DNA from: Mycoavidus cysteinexigens_B
Lineage (GTDB): Bacteria > Pseudomonadota > Gammaproteobacteria > Burkholderiales > Burkholderiaceae
DNA: 64,000 nt
Reading direction: 5' to 3'
Assembly (NCBI GenBank): GCA_031963465.1
Contig: JASSUG010000003.1
Span: 62,001 to 126,000, forward strand
Position 1 is the first letter of the stretch, and each line of letters starts with the position of its first letter. The translations under genes and the position numbers were made by a program. Under the pieces are notes generated by a model. That model worked only from the letters and a program-made list of their open reading frames with translations, was not told the DNA's origin and ran no database searches. Shown here piece by piece: positions 1 through 8,305 of this stretch.

Positions 1-88
1 GTAGTCAAAGAAACCCCCGAAGCTCTTCGGCACGAGTACATAAGTCAGTAAGGGTGGTGTTGATGGCGTTGAGGCGTTCTGCTTCCAT
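1..88 (-). CDS. prfB: Peptide chain release factor 2, 5' end only (programmed frameshift gene)
   Basis: Reading the minus strand from the ATG at 88-86 gives MEAERLNAINTTLTDL followed by CTRAEELRGFL, the typical amino terminus of bacterial RF2. It then meets an in-frame TGA at 7-5. The context CGGGGG-TTT-CTT-TGA-C matches the RF2 autoregulatory site: a Shine-Dalgarno-like G run three bases before CTT, then TGA and C, where ribosomes shift +1 when RF2 is scarce. RF2 releases peptides at UGA and UAA codons. The rest of the gene lies outside the window. In relatives recJ normally sits just upstream of prfB; here about 8 kb separates them. Identification rests on 27 codons plus the frameshift site, which together are quite specific. 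Confidence 0.88.
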
Positions 89-221
89 ATTTAGGCGTAT
101 TTTTTGCTGGAAAAAAGCAAATTATAACGGATTGGAGAGGGCAGTGCTTTTTGCGTTTGATATGATATAAGGTTATTTTGCACTGAATTTATCCCTGTTT
201 TTTTATCTTATCCCGATTAAC

Positions 222-926
222 ATGCCTGATTTAGCTTGGACCTTGCCTGTTGCCCGTTGGTCTGCATGGAGTGCGCAGACATCGGCTGCGCCCGATGTGA
301 GTTTTATTGAGCCGATGTTGCGGCGGCGTTTGAGTATGCTCTCGAAAATGGGGCTCAAAGTGGCGCATGGTTGCGTGCCAGCTGACCAACCGGTGCGAGT
401 GATCTTCGCTTCTCGTCATGGGGAGTCACGCCGCACCACGGAGTTGCTCAAAGCACAAGCGCAGGAACCGATGCAGTCTTTATCGCCGAATGCGTTCAGT
501 CTTTCGGTTTTGAATGCGGCCGCCGGTGTTTTTAGTATGATGCGGGGTGACCATTCAAATGCTACCGCCTTAGCGGCGGGCTCTGAGACCCTGGGTTACG
601 CCTTGCTCGAAGCGTTTGCGCAATACACCTCTGATGTGCAAACGCCGGTGTTAGTAATCTATGCGGACGAACCGCCTGATCCAATTTTTGCTTCGGTCGA
701 CGAGACTGATGCGCCATCTGCTGCACTGGCTCTGTGGATAGCCGACGATGCGCCGGGCGTGCTCGAATGCCGGGTGCGTGGCAGTGAACATGCGCAGGCG
801 CCAGAGCGCCCGCTCTACCCGCGTCAATTGAATGCCGCTTTGCATTGCCTTGAAACACATCAAGCCACTTGCTGGGAGAGTGCCGGGTCGAACTGGTCGT
901 GGCAGTGGCGTGATAGAAAAGCATAA
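222..926 (+). CDS. Beta-ketoacyl synthase-like protein of an aryl polyene cluster (ApeC-like)
   Basis: The 234-residue protein resembles the amino-terminal ketoacyl-synthase-like family (Ketoacyl-synt_2) that opens aryl polyene and xanthomonadin clusters. Visible hallmarks are the WSAW start region, FASRHGE near residue 66, the LSPNAFSLSVLNA stretch and a GSETLGYALLEA segment. No catalytic Cys in a TACSS-type motif is present, so it is probably not a condensing enzyme by itself. It is the first gene of a co-directional run (222-7788). No strong ribosome binding site precedes the ATG. Role in the pathway is inferred from family and position. Confidence 0.75.
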   Translation: MPDLAWTLPVARWSAWSAQTSAAPDVSFIEPMLRRRLSMLSKMGLKVAHGCVPADQPVRVIFASRHGESRRTTELLKAQAQEPMQSLSPNAFSLSVLNAAAGVFSMMRGDHSNATALAAGSETLGYALLEAFAQYTSDVQTPVLVIYADEPPDPIFASVDETDAPSAALALWIADDAPGVLECRVRGSEHAQAPERPLYPRQLNAALHCLETHQATCWESAGSNWSWQWRDRKA

Positions 927-1021
927 TGGCTATTTACTGATAGGCAACGGGAGCTTCTCGAAGCGCCTGAAATTGAGCGTGATGTCAACTGAAAATTAAT
1001 CTAAACAACCCTGGAAAGACC

Positions 1022-1297
1022 ATGACTGCTTTAAAACTTGAAATCAAACAGCTTTTGATTGACGCACTCAATCTTGAGGATTTAACCCTAGCGGATATCG
1101 GCGACGATACGCCTCTGTTTAACACCGATGGCCTTGGGCTCGATTCGATTGACGCGCTGGAAATTGGGATTGCGCTGCGCAAAAAATATCAGCTGCAAAT
1201 TGAAACCACGGATAGCGGTATGCGCGAACACTTCCGTTCGGTGAGTACCTTGGCTGATTGGGTGACAAGTCAGCGTAATGCGTTGACTGAATCTTAA
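1022..1297 (+). CDS. Acyl carrier protein of the polyene cluster
   Basis: A 91-residue acidic protein with the carrier-protein signature GLDSIDALE, whose Ser is the expected phosphopantetheine attachment site. The growing polyene chain would be tethered here and passed among the ketosynthase (5186), ketoreductase (7063) and dehydratases. A GGAAAG sequence just before the ATG serves as ribosome binding site. Aryl polyene clusters usually encode two carrier proteins; only one is visible here. The phosphopantetheinyl transferase is not in this window. Confidence 0.9.
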   Translation: MTALKLEIKQLLIDALNLEDLTLADIGDDTPLFNTDGLGLDSIDALEIGIALRKKYQLQIETTDSGMREHFRSVSTLADWVTSQRNALTES

Positions 1298-1352
1298 AGC
1301 GTTTTTTGCGAGATGACCAAACCGTTGTTGAGAACCGCACACTTTATTTTGC

Positions 1353-3077
1353 ATGGCCACACCTTTACATTTGCTATTTAGTCACAATTGTGTCGATACC
1401 CGGCCGGTATGTATTGACGGCGCTCGTGTGCTGGACTGGCGCTTCTTTACCGAACGTACAGGTGCTGCGGTGCGCGCTCTAGGGGGCGAGCACCATCGGA
1501 GTTGCGCGCGTTGGGCATTGTGTTTGAGCGATCCATTTGATTTTGTCTGTGGCTTATTTGCGTTGCTGGCAGCAGGTAAACAGATTGTGCTGCCGTCCAA
1601 TCATAAGCCAGCGGCGCTTTTACCGCTCGCGGGTTTATACGATAGCGTGCTGGATGATCTAGACGGTTTGCTGGCCAGCGGGGACGGTGGTCTGGGCGCT
1701 GAGTTGAGGATTGATCCGCGTGCACCGCTGAGTCTTGTCACTTCGGGCAGTAGTGGCGTACCGAAGGTGATCCATAAAACGCTGGCACAGTTTGAGGCGG
1801 AAATTCAGACGTTGGCGACGCTATGGGGTACGATGATGCAAGGTGCCACCGTGGTCGCTAGCGTGCCGCATCACCATATTTATGGTTTGCTGTTTCGTTT
1901 GTTATGGCCGCTGGCTGCCGGTCAGCCGTTTGATCGCATGACCTGTGTTGACCCAGCGGACGTTCGGGCTCGGCTGGCGGCGTTGCCGAAGACGGTTTTG
2001 GTGTCGAGCCCGGCGCAGTTGGCGCGTTGGCCTGCGCTGATTAACCTAGCCCTGCTTGCACCGCCGCCGGGACTGATTTTTTCTGCAGGTGGCCCGCTGG
2101 CGGCTGAGACCGCCGCTGTTTATGCGCAAGCGTTTGGGGCTGCGCCAATCGAAGTGTATGGCAGTACTGAAACCGGCGGGATTGCTTGGCGTTGTCAGCG
2201 TCAGGCGCAGCCTCAAAATGAGGTGAGCGATGCCTGGACACCCATGCCAGAGGTTGCTGTGCGGTGTGCTGCCGATGGTGCGTTGCAACTGCGTTCGCCA
2301 CATCTGCCTGACGATCAGTGGTGGCGCATGGAAGATGCGGTGCAGATCGACGTTGATGGTCGCTTTCGTTTACGGGGCCGACTGGATCGAATCATTAAGC
2401 TTGAAGAAAAGCGTGTTTCGTTACCTGAGCTAGAGCACGTGCTGATGCAGCACCCGTGGGTTCAGCAGGCCGCGGTTGTGCCGTTGAATGGCGCGCGGAT
2501 GACGCTTGGCGCGCTGCTGACTTTAACTGATAAAGGCATACAGGCATGGCGTAGCGCCGCGAGCCGTCTGTCTATCACGCAGGCCTTACGCCGTTATTTA
2601 GCTGAGCATTTCGATGGCGTCGTGTTGCCGCGTCATTGGCGCTTTTGCATGCAGTTGCCTTTTGATGAGCGAGGAAAACTGTCGGTGGCTGATCTTGCCG
2701 CGCGCTTCGCAAAAAATCCACTGCAACCTGAATTGCTCGCTGAGTGGTGCGATGGCGAGACAGCGCTGCTTGAGCTACATGTGCCGTCAACCTTGATTCA
2801 TTTCAGCGGTCATTTTCCGGGGTTGCCGATTTTACCAGGCGTGGTCCAGATCGATTGGGTTGCCCGCTACGCCGCGCATTATTTTGCCGTGTGTGATGGC
2901 TTCCAATCGCTTGAGCAAATTAAATTCCTTTCTATGGTGCGTCCAGGCGCCACGCTGCGGCTTGCGCTCGCGCATGATCCCGGGCGCGAGCGGATTACCT
3001 TTCGCTACCATGTGGATGAGCATGACTATGCAACGGGGCGGATTGTTTATAGCAAGCTCGCTACTGTGTCAATTTGA
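1353..3077 (+). CDS. AMP-dependent acyl ligase fused to a hotdog dehydratase (ApeH-ApeI type)
   Basis: The 574-residue protein has two parts. Residues about 1-460 are an adenylate-forming ligase: the phosphate loop TSGSSGVPK (about residue 129), the YGSTETGG motif and RLDRIIKLEEKRVSLPELE of the hinge and C-terminal lid. Residues about 470-574 are a FabZ/ApeI-like hotdog domain with FSGHFPGLPILPGVVQIDW. The first part would activate an aromatic starter acid (plausibly a cinnamic or coumaric acid from the neighbouring ammonia lyase) and load the ACP. The second would dehydrate hydroxyacyl intermediates. In many aryl polyene clusters these are two genes, so the fusion is a useful marker. Substrate is inferred, not shown. 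Confidence 0.82.
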   Translation: MATPLHLLFSHNCVDTRPVCIDGARVLDWRFFTERTGAAVRALGGEHHRSCARWALCLSDPFDFVCGLFALLAAGKQIVLPSNHKPAALLPLAGLYDSVLDDLDGLLASGDGGLGAELRIDPRAPLSLVTSGSSGVPKVIHKTLAQFEAEIQTLATLWGTMMQGATVVASVPHHHIYGLLFRLLWPLAAGQPFDRMTCVDPADVRARLAALPKTVLVSSPAQLARWPALINLALLAPPPGLIFSAGGPLAAETAAVYAQAFGAAPIEVYGSTETGGIAWRCQRQAQPQNEVSDAWTPMPEVAVRCAADGALQLRSPHLPDDQWWRMEDAVQIDVDGRFRLRGRLDRIIKLEEKRVSLPELEHVLMQHPWVQQAAVVPLNGARMTLGALLTLTDKGIQAWRSAASRLSITQALRRYLAEHFDGVVLPRHWRFCMQLPFDERGKLSVADLAARFAKNPLQPELLAEWCDGETALLELHVPSTLIHFSGHFPGLPILPGVVQIDWVARYAAHYFAVCDGFQSLEQIKFLSMVRPGATLRLALAHDPGRERITFRYHVDEHDYATGRIVYSKLATVSI

Positions 3078-3080
3078 AAT

Positions 3081-4715
3081 GTGATAGTTTTTAGCAAAGT
3101 GAATAAAATGTATAACGTAAATCAAACGACCCATGAAGAAGTAGGTAAACGCCTTGAGCATATCGTCGTCGGTGCACGCCGAGTCACGATTGAGGAGGTG
3201 CTGGCCGTTGCTGAGCGCGGCGCAGAGGTGCGGCTTGCCGATCAGGCGGCATTTCGTGAACGGATTGAGCGTGGCGCCCATTATTTGCGCACCTGCCTGG
3301 CCAGCGGTGCGACAGTCTACGGTGTGAATACGGGCTATGGAGATGCCTGCGAGGTCAGCGTGCCGCCAGCCTTGGTGGCAGCCTTACCGTTGCAGCTGAC
3401 CCGTTATCACGGCTGTGGCATGGGCGAATATTTAGACACGGATGCCACGCTGGCGGTCATGGTGGCGCGTCTCAATTCGCTGGCGCACGGCTATTCTGGC
3501 GTGCGCTGGGAGTTGCTTGACAAACTCACGCAGTTGATTAACCAGCGGGTGTTACCGCGTATTCCAGCTGAAGGTTCAGTGGGCGCGAGTGGCGATTTAA
3601 CGCCCCTTTCTTATGTCGCTGCAGCGCTGATTGGTGAGCGTGAAGTGTCGCATTGTGGCCAGTTGCGTGCGGCGAGCGATGTGCTCGCTGAGCTTGGCAT
3701 TACGCCGCTTGTGCTGGCGCCGAAAGAAGGATTGGCGCTCATGAATGGTACGGCAGTTATGACCGGCTTGGCCTGCCTGGCCTGGCGCCGGGCTGACTAT
3801 CTGACGCGTTTGGCGTGCCGGCTGACGGCACTTACTACGGTTGCCTTGAATGGGCGCGCAGCGCATTTTGATGCGCGCCTGTTTGAGGCCAAGCCCCATA
3901 TAGGGCAGGGCGAGGCAGCAGCGTGGATTCGCGCAGATCTAAGCGGCCGCCCGGATAGCAGTGCGCAGCGCGTGCAAGATCGTTATTCGGTACGCTGTGC
4001 GCCGCATGTGATTGGGGTGGCGCGTGATGCGTTGAGTTGGATCCGGCGTGATATTGAAAATGAATTAAATAGTGCCAATGACAATCCATTGATTGATCCA
4101 GACGATGAGTGCGTGTTGCACGGTGGCAATTTCTATGGCGGCCATATTGCGTTTGCCATGGATGCCCTTAAGGTTGCCGTGGCAAATTTAGCTGACCTAA
4201 TGGATCGCCAGCTTGCTTTGCTGGTCGATGACAAATTCAATCATGGTTTGCCGCGTAATTTATCTGGCAGCACGGGTGAACGCGCGGCGATCAATCATGG
4301 CTTTAAGGCGGTGCAAATTAGTGCGTCTGCTTGGACTGCCGAAGCCCTTAAATTAACCATGCCGGCGAGCGTGTTTTCACGTTCAACGGAGTCCCATAAT
4401 CAAGATAAGGTCAGCATGGGTACGATTGCCGCGCGTGATTGTTTACGGGTGCTGACGTTGACGGAACAAGTTGCTGCTGCGCATACGCTAGCCACGGTGC
4501 AAGCCGTCACCTTGCGTTTGCGTGACTCGGAGATACCGCAGCCGCCTGTTGTCTTAACGGAATTCATGGAGATGTCTGCAGCGCACTCCGCTTTCGTCGA
4601 TGAAGATCGGGCGCTTGAGTTTGATTTGCGGGCGACTGCGGATTGGATCCGCGCGGGTGTGGCTCCCCTCTATACAAATTTGGCGAACGCTCGAGATCAG
4701 GCAGGCAAATTATGA
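3081..4715 (+). CDS. Aromatic amino acid ammonia lyase (HAL/PAL/TAL family)
   Basis: The 544-residue protein is a member of the MIO-dependent ammonia lyases. The Ala-Ser-Gly triad that cyclises into the MIO electrophile is in GSVGASGDLTPLSY. VYGVNTGYGD supplies the conserved catalytic Tyr loop, and NSANDNPL and YSVRCAPHV are also conserved. The selectivity loop reads RYHGCGMGEYL, which has a His and differs from the SHAAGVG of histidine lyases that I recall. Cluster context (AMP ligase, ACP, KS) suggests it makes an aryl acrylate starter from tyrosine or phenylalanine rather than degrading histidine. No hut genes are nearby. The start codon could be 3081 or the ATG at 3108 (MYNVNQTT). Substrate is inference. 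Confidence 0.85.
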   Translation: MIVFSKVNKMYNVNQTTHEEVGKRLEHIVVGARRVTIEEVLAVAERGAEVRLADQAAFRERIERGAHYLRTCLASGATVYGVNTGYGDACEVSVPPALVAALPLQLTRYHGCGMGEYLDTDATLAVMVARLNSLAHGYSGVRWELLDKLTQLINQRVLPRIPAEGSVGASGDLTPLSYVAAALIGEREVSHCGQLRAASDVLAELGITPLVLAPKEGLALMNGTAVMTGLACLAWRRADYLTRLACRLTALTTVALNGRAAHFDARLFEAKPHIGQGEAAAWIRADLSGRPDSSAQRVQDRYSVRCAPHVIGVARDALSWIRRDIENELNSANDNPLIDPDDECVLHGGNFYGGHIAFAMDALKVAVANLADLMDRQLALLVDDKFNHGLPRNLSGSTGERAAINHGFKAVQISASAWTAEALKLTMPASVFSRSTESHNQDKVSMGTIAARDCLRVLTLTEQVAAAHTLATVQAVTLRLRDSEIPQPPVVLTEFMEMSAAHSAFVDEDRALEFDLRATADWIRAGVAPLYTNLANARDQAGKL

Positions 4716-5152
4716 TGGCTAAGCAGAGCAACCAAACCATGCTAACTGCTACGGTCGGCATTGAAGTGCCGTTTCACGATATTGATTCGATGAATATCTG
4801 CTGGCACGGCCATTACGTCAAGTATTTTGAAATCGCGCGTAGCGCATTGCTGCGTAGTTTCAATTATGACGCGATGCATTTATCAAACTATCTGTGGCCG
4901 GTGGTTGAATGTCGGTTGAAATATTTGCGACCTGCTCGCTATGGCCAGTTGTTGGACGTAAGCGCTAAGCTGGTCGAATATGAAAGTCGGCTTAAAATCG
5001 GTTATTTAGTGACTGACCGGGAAAGTGGTGAACAGCTGACCAAAGGCTATACGATTCAAGTGGCAGTAGATGCACAGACGCAAGCGTTGCAGTTTGTATT
5101 ACCACGTGAGCTGTTGGATAGATTAGAGCCGATGCTCTCCGCAGTTCGCTGA
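4712..5152 (+). CDS. YbgC/4-hydroxybenzoyl-CoA type thioesterase of the polyene cluster
   Basis: Hotdog-fold acyl thioesterase of about 146 residues. The motif HDIDSMNICWHGHYVKYFE corresponds to the catalytic Asp and helix region of the 4-hydroxybenzoyl-CoA thioesterase family. The start at 4712 overlaps the stop of the ammonia lyase (ATGA), indicating translational coupling; a longer in-frame start at 4643 would run inside the upstream gene and is unlikely. Likely role: hydrolytic release or editing of the polyene acyl chain (ApeK-like). Confidence is good for family, moderate for role. Confidence 0.82.
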   Translation: MMAKQSNQTMLTATVGIEVPFHDIDSMNICWHGHYVKYFEIARSALLRSFNYDAMHLSNYLWPVVECRLKYLRPARYGQLLDVSAKLVEYESRLKIGYLVTDRESGEQLTKGYTIQVAVDAQTQALQFVLPRELLDRLEPMLSAVR

Positions 5153-5185
5153 GCGTGTTTAACCCTATCTTCTGCAGAGTGTTTG

Positions 5186-6361
5186 ATGAGTAAACCACGC
5201 TACTATTTAAATGCCCTTGGCATGATCAATGCACTGGGTAATGACCTAGCCATGATTGCCCGTCGCTTAGCTGAGGGCGACACTTCGGGTATGGTCACTG
5301 AACCGGTGAATGATGCGCTTGGCAGCTTACCTGTGGGTCGAGTGAGCCAGCTGTTGCCAGCACCGCCGGCGGCGTTGGCGCGCGATGACTGTCGTAACAA
5401 CCGCTTATTACTGGCTGCCCTGGCAACCATAGAAGTCGAGCTTGAAAAAGTATTCTCTCGCTATAGCCGCTCACGGATTGGCGTGGTGTTGGGTACGACA
5501 ACTTCGGGCGTTGTCGCGGGCGAGGCCATGCTCGCTGAATGGGCAGCCGGTCGGGCAGCCCCTGCTGGCTATGATTACCAGCAGGTTGAAATCGGCGCAG
5601 CTGCGCCATTTTTGGCTAAAGTACTTGGGGTGACAGGCCCTGCGTATACAATTTCGACGGCTTGCACCTCCAGCGCAAAAGTCTTCGCGGTGGCCCGCCG
5701 ATTGTTGCAAGCTGACTTATGCGATGCCGTTGTATTGGGTGGGGCAGATACGCTGAGTGGTTTGACCTTGGGTGGTTTTAGTGCATTAGAGTCGATCAGT
5801 CAGCAGCGCTCTAATCCAATGAGTCGCAATCGCCGTGGGATTAACCTGGGTGAAGGGGCGGCCCTTTTTATTATGAGCCGTGATGAAGCACCGATTGCAC
5901 TTTTGGGTGTGGGTGAAGCCAGTGATGCGTATCATATTTCTGCGCCTGATCCACAAGGGAAGGGCGCTGAAATGGCATTGCGCGCAGCGCTTGACGATGC
6001 GGCGATCACTCCATCCCAAATGGGTTACGTCAATCTGCATGCGACCGCTACGCCAAAAAATGACGAAATGGAAAGTCGCGTGATGCAGCGCGTGTTTCCG
6101 GCGGGCGTGCCGACCAGTGGCACTAAGCCATTGGTGGGTCATTTGCTAGGGGCGGCAGGCGCAACTGAGCTGGGTTTTTGCTGGCTGTTGCTCAATGGTA
6201 TGGTCCCCTCTTTGCCGCCGCATATCTGGGATGGGGAGGCTGATCCGCAACTGCCACGGCTTGATTTAGTACAACTTGGGCAAAGCTTGCAGCAGCAGAC
6301 CTGCATGAGTAATTCATTTGCCTTTGGTGGCAGCAATGTCAGCCTTATCATTGGTGGTTGA
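5186..6361 (+). CDS. 3-oxoacyl-ACP synthase of the polyene cluster (ApeO-like)
   Basis: A complete thiolase-fold condensing enzyme of 391 residues. The active-site Cys is in STACTSSAK, and the two active-site His residues are in NLHATATPKND and VGHLLGAAGATE. The glycine-rich ending NSFAFGGSNVSLI is typical of FabF-like enzymes. It would extend the acyl chain with malonyl units. Aryl polyene systems usually pair this with a second KS or chain-length factor (ApeR); none is seen here apart from the partial KS-like protein at 222. The ATG at 5186 is preceded by an in-frame TTG at 5183; ATG is preferred. Confidence 0.88.
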   Translation: MSKPRYYLNALGMINALGNDLAMIARRLAEGDTSGMVTEPVNDALGSLPVGRVSQLLPAPPAALARDDCRNNRLLLAALATIEVELEKVFSRYSRSRIGVVLGTTTSGVVAGEAMLAEWAAGRAAPAGYDYQQVEIGAAAPFLAKVLGVTGPAYTISTACTSSAKVFAVARRLLQADLCDAVVLGGADTLSGLTLGGFSALESISQQRSNPMSRNRRGINLGEGAALFIMSRDEAPIALLGVGEASDAYHISAPDPQGKGAEMALRAALDDAAITPSQMGYVNLHATATPKNDEMESRVMQRVFPAGVPTSGTKPLVGHLLGAAGATELGFCWLLLNGMVPSLPPHIWDGEADPQLPRLDLVQLGQSLQQQTCMSNSFAFGGSNVSLIIGG

Positions 6362-6394
6362 TGTGTCCGTCTGGGGTCTTGAGGTGAGTGGCAG

Positions 6395-6901
6395 ATGGAG
6401 CGTCAGGTGAGCGATAAAATGTTGGCCATGAGCCCCTCTCATGAGTTTCCTGAGATTGAAACTTTATTGCCGCATCGCGGCACAATGTTATTACTTGACC
6501 GGGTCACGGCTTTTACCAACGAAACGCTAAGCGCTGAGTATCGAGTGCGTGGCGACGCTTGGTATGCTGATTCTAATGCACGGATGCCAGCATGGATTGG
6601 CCTTGAGTTAATGGCCCAAACCATGGCGGCCCATGCTGCGCTATCTGCACAGCACCATGGCAGACCGCCACAACCTGGCGTGCTATTAGGTTCGCACCAG
6701 TATCAGGCATTTTGTGCAGCGTTTGAGGCGAATACAGTGCTGAAAGTAGAGGTTCAGCAAATATTAGCATTGGCTGATGGTAACCAGGCGTATGACTGCG
6801 CGTTGTGGCAGGGCGATGAACTGGCGGCCAAGGCGGTACTCAAAGTATTCCAGCCGCCGGATTTTTCGGCTTTTATGCAGCGGCATGGTGGTTTTAGTTG
6901 A
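6395..6901 (+). CDS. 3-hydroxyacyl-ACP dehydratase (ApeP-like hotdog protein)
   Basis: A 168-residue hotdog protein. The segment LLPHRGTMLLLDRV resembles the FabA/FabZ entry motif, and WIGLELMAQTMAAHA matches the helix carrying the conserved Glu of ApeP-like dehydratases. A good ribosome binding site (GAGGTGAG at about 6381) fixes the start at 6395. It probably forms a dehydratase activity with or alongside the hotdog domain of the 1353 protein, producing the conjugated double bonds. A 160-bp gap to the next gene holds no recognisable gene. Confidence 0.8.
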   Translation: MERQVSDKMLAMSPSHEFPEIETLLPHRGTMLLLDRVTAFTNETLSAEYRVRGDAWYADSNARMPAWIGLELMAQTMAAHAALSAQHHGRPPQPGVLLGSHQYQAFCAAFEANTVLKVEVQQILALADGNQAYDCALWQGDELAAKAVLKVFQPPDFSAFMQRHGGFS

Positions 6902-7062
6902 ATTGGCGCTTCTCTGCTTTTTCGCCATCATCTAATTGAGGTTAACAGGGACTTGGGGTAGCGCCTCGCAGTTGGCGCTGATTAAAAGTGCAGTACGAAT
7001 GTAAAAGCGTTGCACGAATGATTAAAATTGAAGCGATTTAAAATTCTTTAGGAGTCAATCGA

Positions 7063-7788
7063 ATGAAGCGCCGTGTATTAGTGACAGGAGCAAGCCGAGG
7101 GATTGGCCGTGCAATTGCCGAGCAACTTGCCTCTGATGGTTTTGCGCTGACGATCCATGGCCATAGCGGCTGGGCTGAAGCGCAAGCGGTGGCGGCAGGC
7201 ATTGTGGCGCAGGGCGGGCAGGCCCAGGCACTACGCTTTGATGTACGTGAGCGCGCTCTATGCACGAAGGTGCTGGCAGAGGACGTGGCAGCCCACGGCG
7301 CTTATTATGGCATTGTGTGTAACGCCGGCGTGGCACGCGATGCGGTTTTTCCTGCGCTAAGCGGCGAGGATTGGGATCGGGTGATCGATACCAGCCTTGA
7401 TGGTTTTTACAACGTTGTGCATCCGCTCACCATGCCTATGGTGCGCGCAAAGGCCGGCGGACGCATTGTGACAATCTCGTCGGTGTCCGGCATGATTGGC
7501 AACCGTGGGCAAGTAAACTACAGTGCAGCCAAAGCGGGCTTGATCGGAGCGAGCAAAGCGTTGGCGATAGAACTCGCGAGCCGTGCGATTACGGTCAATT
7601 GCGTTGCTCCCGGCATTATTGAAACTGATATGATCAATCCGGAATTACGTGAGCAAGCCTCAAAAGAAGTGCCGATGAAGCGTGTTGGAGCACCTTCTGA
7701 AGTTGCCGCCTTAGTCAGTTTTTTGATGTCTGATGCAGCAGCTTATATTACGCGTCAGGTCATTGGTGTGAATGGTGGGATTGCTTAA
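7063..7788 (+). CDS. 3-oxoacyl-ACP reductase (FabG/ApeQ-like)
   Basis: Classical short-chain dehydrogenase of 241 residues. TGASRGIGRAIAE binds NADPH, NAG is at about residue 88, and the catalytic Ser, Tyr and Lys lie in SSVSGMIGNRGQVNYSAAKAG-type context (conserved spacing). It would reduce the ketoacyl-ACP intermediates of the polyene cluster. AGGAG about 10 bases before the ATG gives a clear ribosome binding site. It ends the cluster; no exporter (MMPL), LolA-like carrier, acyltransferase or methyltransferase follows. Confidence 0.88.
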   Translation: MKRRVLVTGASRGIGRAIAEQLASDGFALTIHGHSGWAEAQAVAAGIVAQGGQAQALRFDVRERALCTKVLAEDVAAHGAYYGIVCNAGVARDAVFPALSGEDWDRVIDTSLDGFYNVVHPLTMPMVRAKAGGRIVTISSVSGMIGNRGQVNYSAAKAGLIGASKALAIELASRAITVNCVAPGIIETDMINPELREQASKEVPMKRVGAPSEVAALVSFLMSDAAAYITRQVIGVNGGIA

Positions 7789-7839
7789 ACAAGCTAGGTG
7801 CGGGCGGTAGTATCTCCATGCGAGGTTTGAACGTGCTGC

Positions 7840-8136
7840 TCACGCAAACCTTCGTGCAGGAAGTGGCGGGACTTGATCCACCCTGGCGAGGGCCAGGCGG
7901 TAATGCCAATATGCCCAAGAGCGTTCATTGAATTGTCCGGCTTCGGCATGAGATAAGACATCGCGAAGAGCAGCATCACCCATCTGCGAGGCGAGTCGCT
8001 GAACATCAGTATAGTCACCGATGTTCATGACTTGAGCGATGATACGCTGAGGCATCGACATGGCTTCAACGGATGTCTTCCACCAGATATATTTGCTTGC
8101 TAGAGCCTTCAGTAGCTCTCGGTTCATGCGGTTCAT
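7840..8136 (-). CDS. Small conserved protein, antitoxin-like partner of an AbiEii-type gene (orphan)
   Basis: The 98-residue product begins MNRMNRELLKALASKYIWW and ends PPLPARRF. It matches my recollection of a short conserved family that in Burkholderia and relatives usually precedes a nucleotidyltransferase AbiEii-type toxin gene. A GAGGTGAG ribosome binding site stands before the start. Downstream on the same strand there is no room for the partner: the fabG-like gene ends 50 bp away on the other strand. It therefore looks like a leftover half of a toxin-antitoxin or phage-defence pair. The family link is from memory and is moderate. Confidence 0.5.
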   Translation of the reverse strand: MNRMNRELLKALASKYIWWKTSVEAMSMPQRIIAQVMNIGDYTDVQRLASQMGDAALRDVLSHAEAGQFNERSWAYWHYRLALARVDQVPPLPARRFA

Positions 8137-8305
8137 GCAGACTCACCTCAACACATTTTTGAGATTCCAGCAGTAAATTGTACGGTAGCCTACTCTGCGA
8201 AGCAATGCGTTTTTATGAGCTTTGAGACTCAGAAAACGGTAGTTCCTTTCTGGTATTTTCACACGCTTATATATATCCATATATAAATATCGAAGGTCAA
8301 AACCT

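Noticed and set aside
4643..4711. Longer amino terminus of the thioesterase
   Set aside because: It would lie inside the ammonia lyase gene, and the ATG at 4712 overlaps that gene's stop in the usual coupled manner.
7794..8018. Alternative minus-strand frame overlapping the small conserved gene
   Set aside because: The frame at 7840-8136 has the ribosome binding site and the family-like protein; this one is its shadow.
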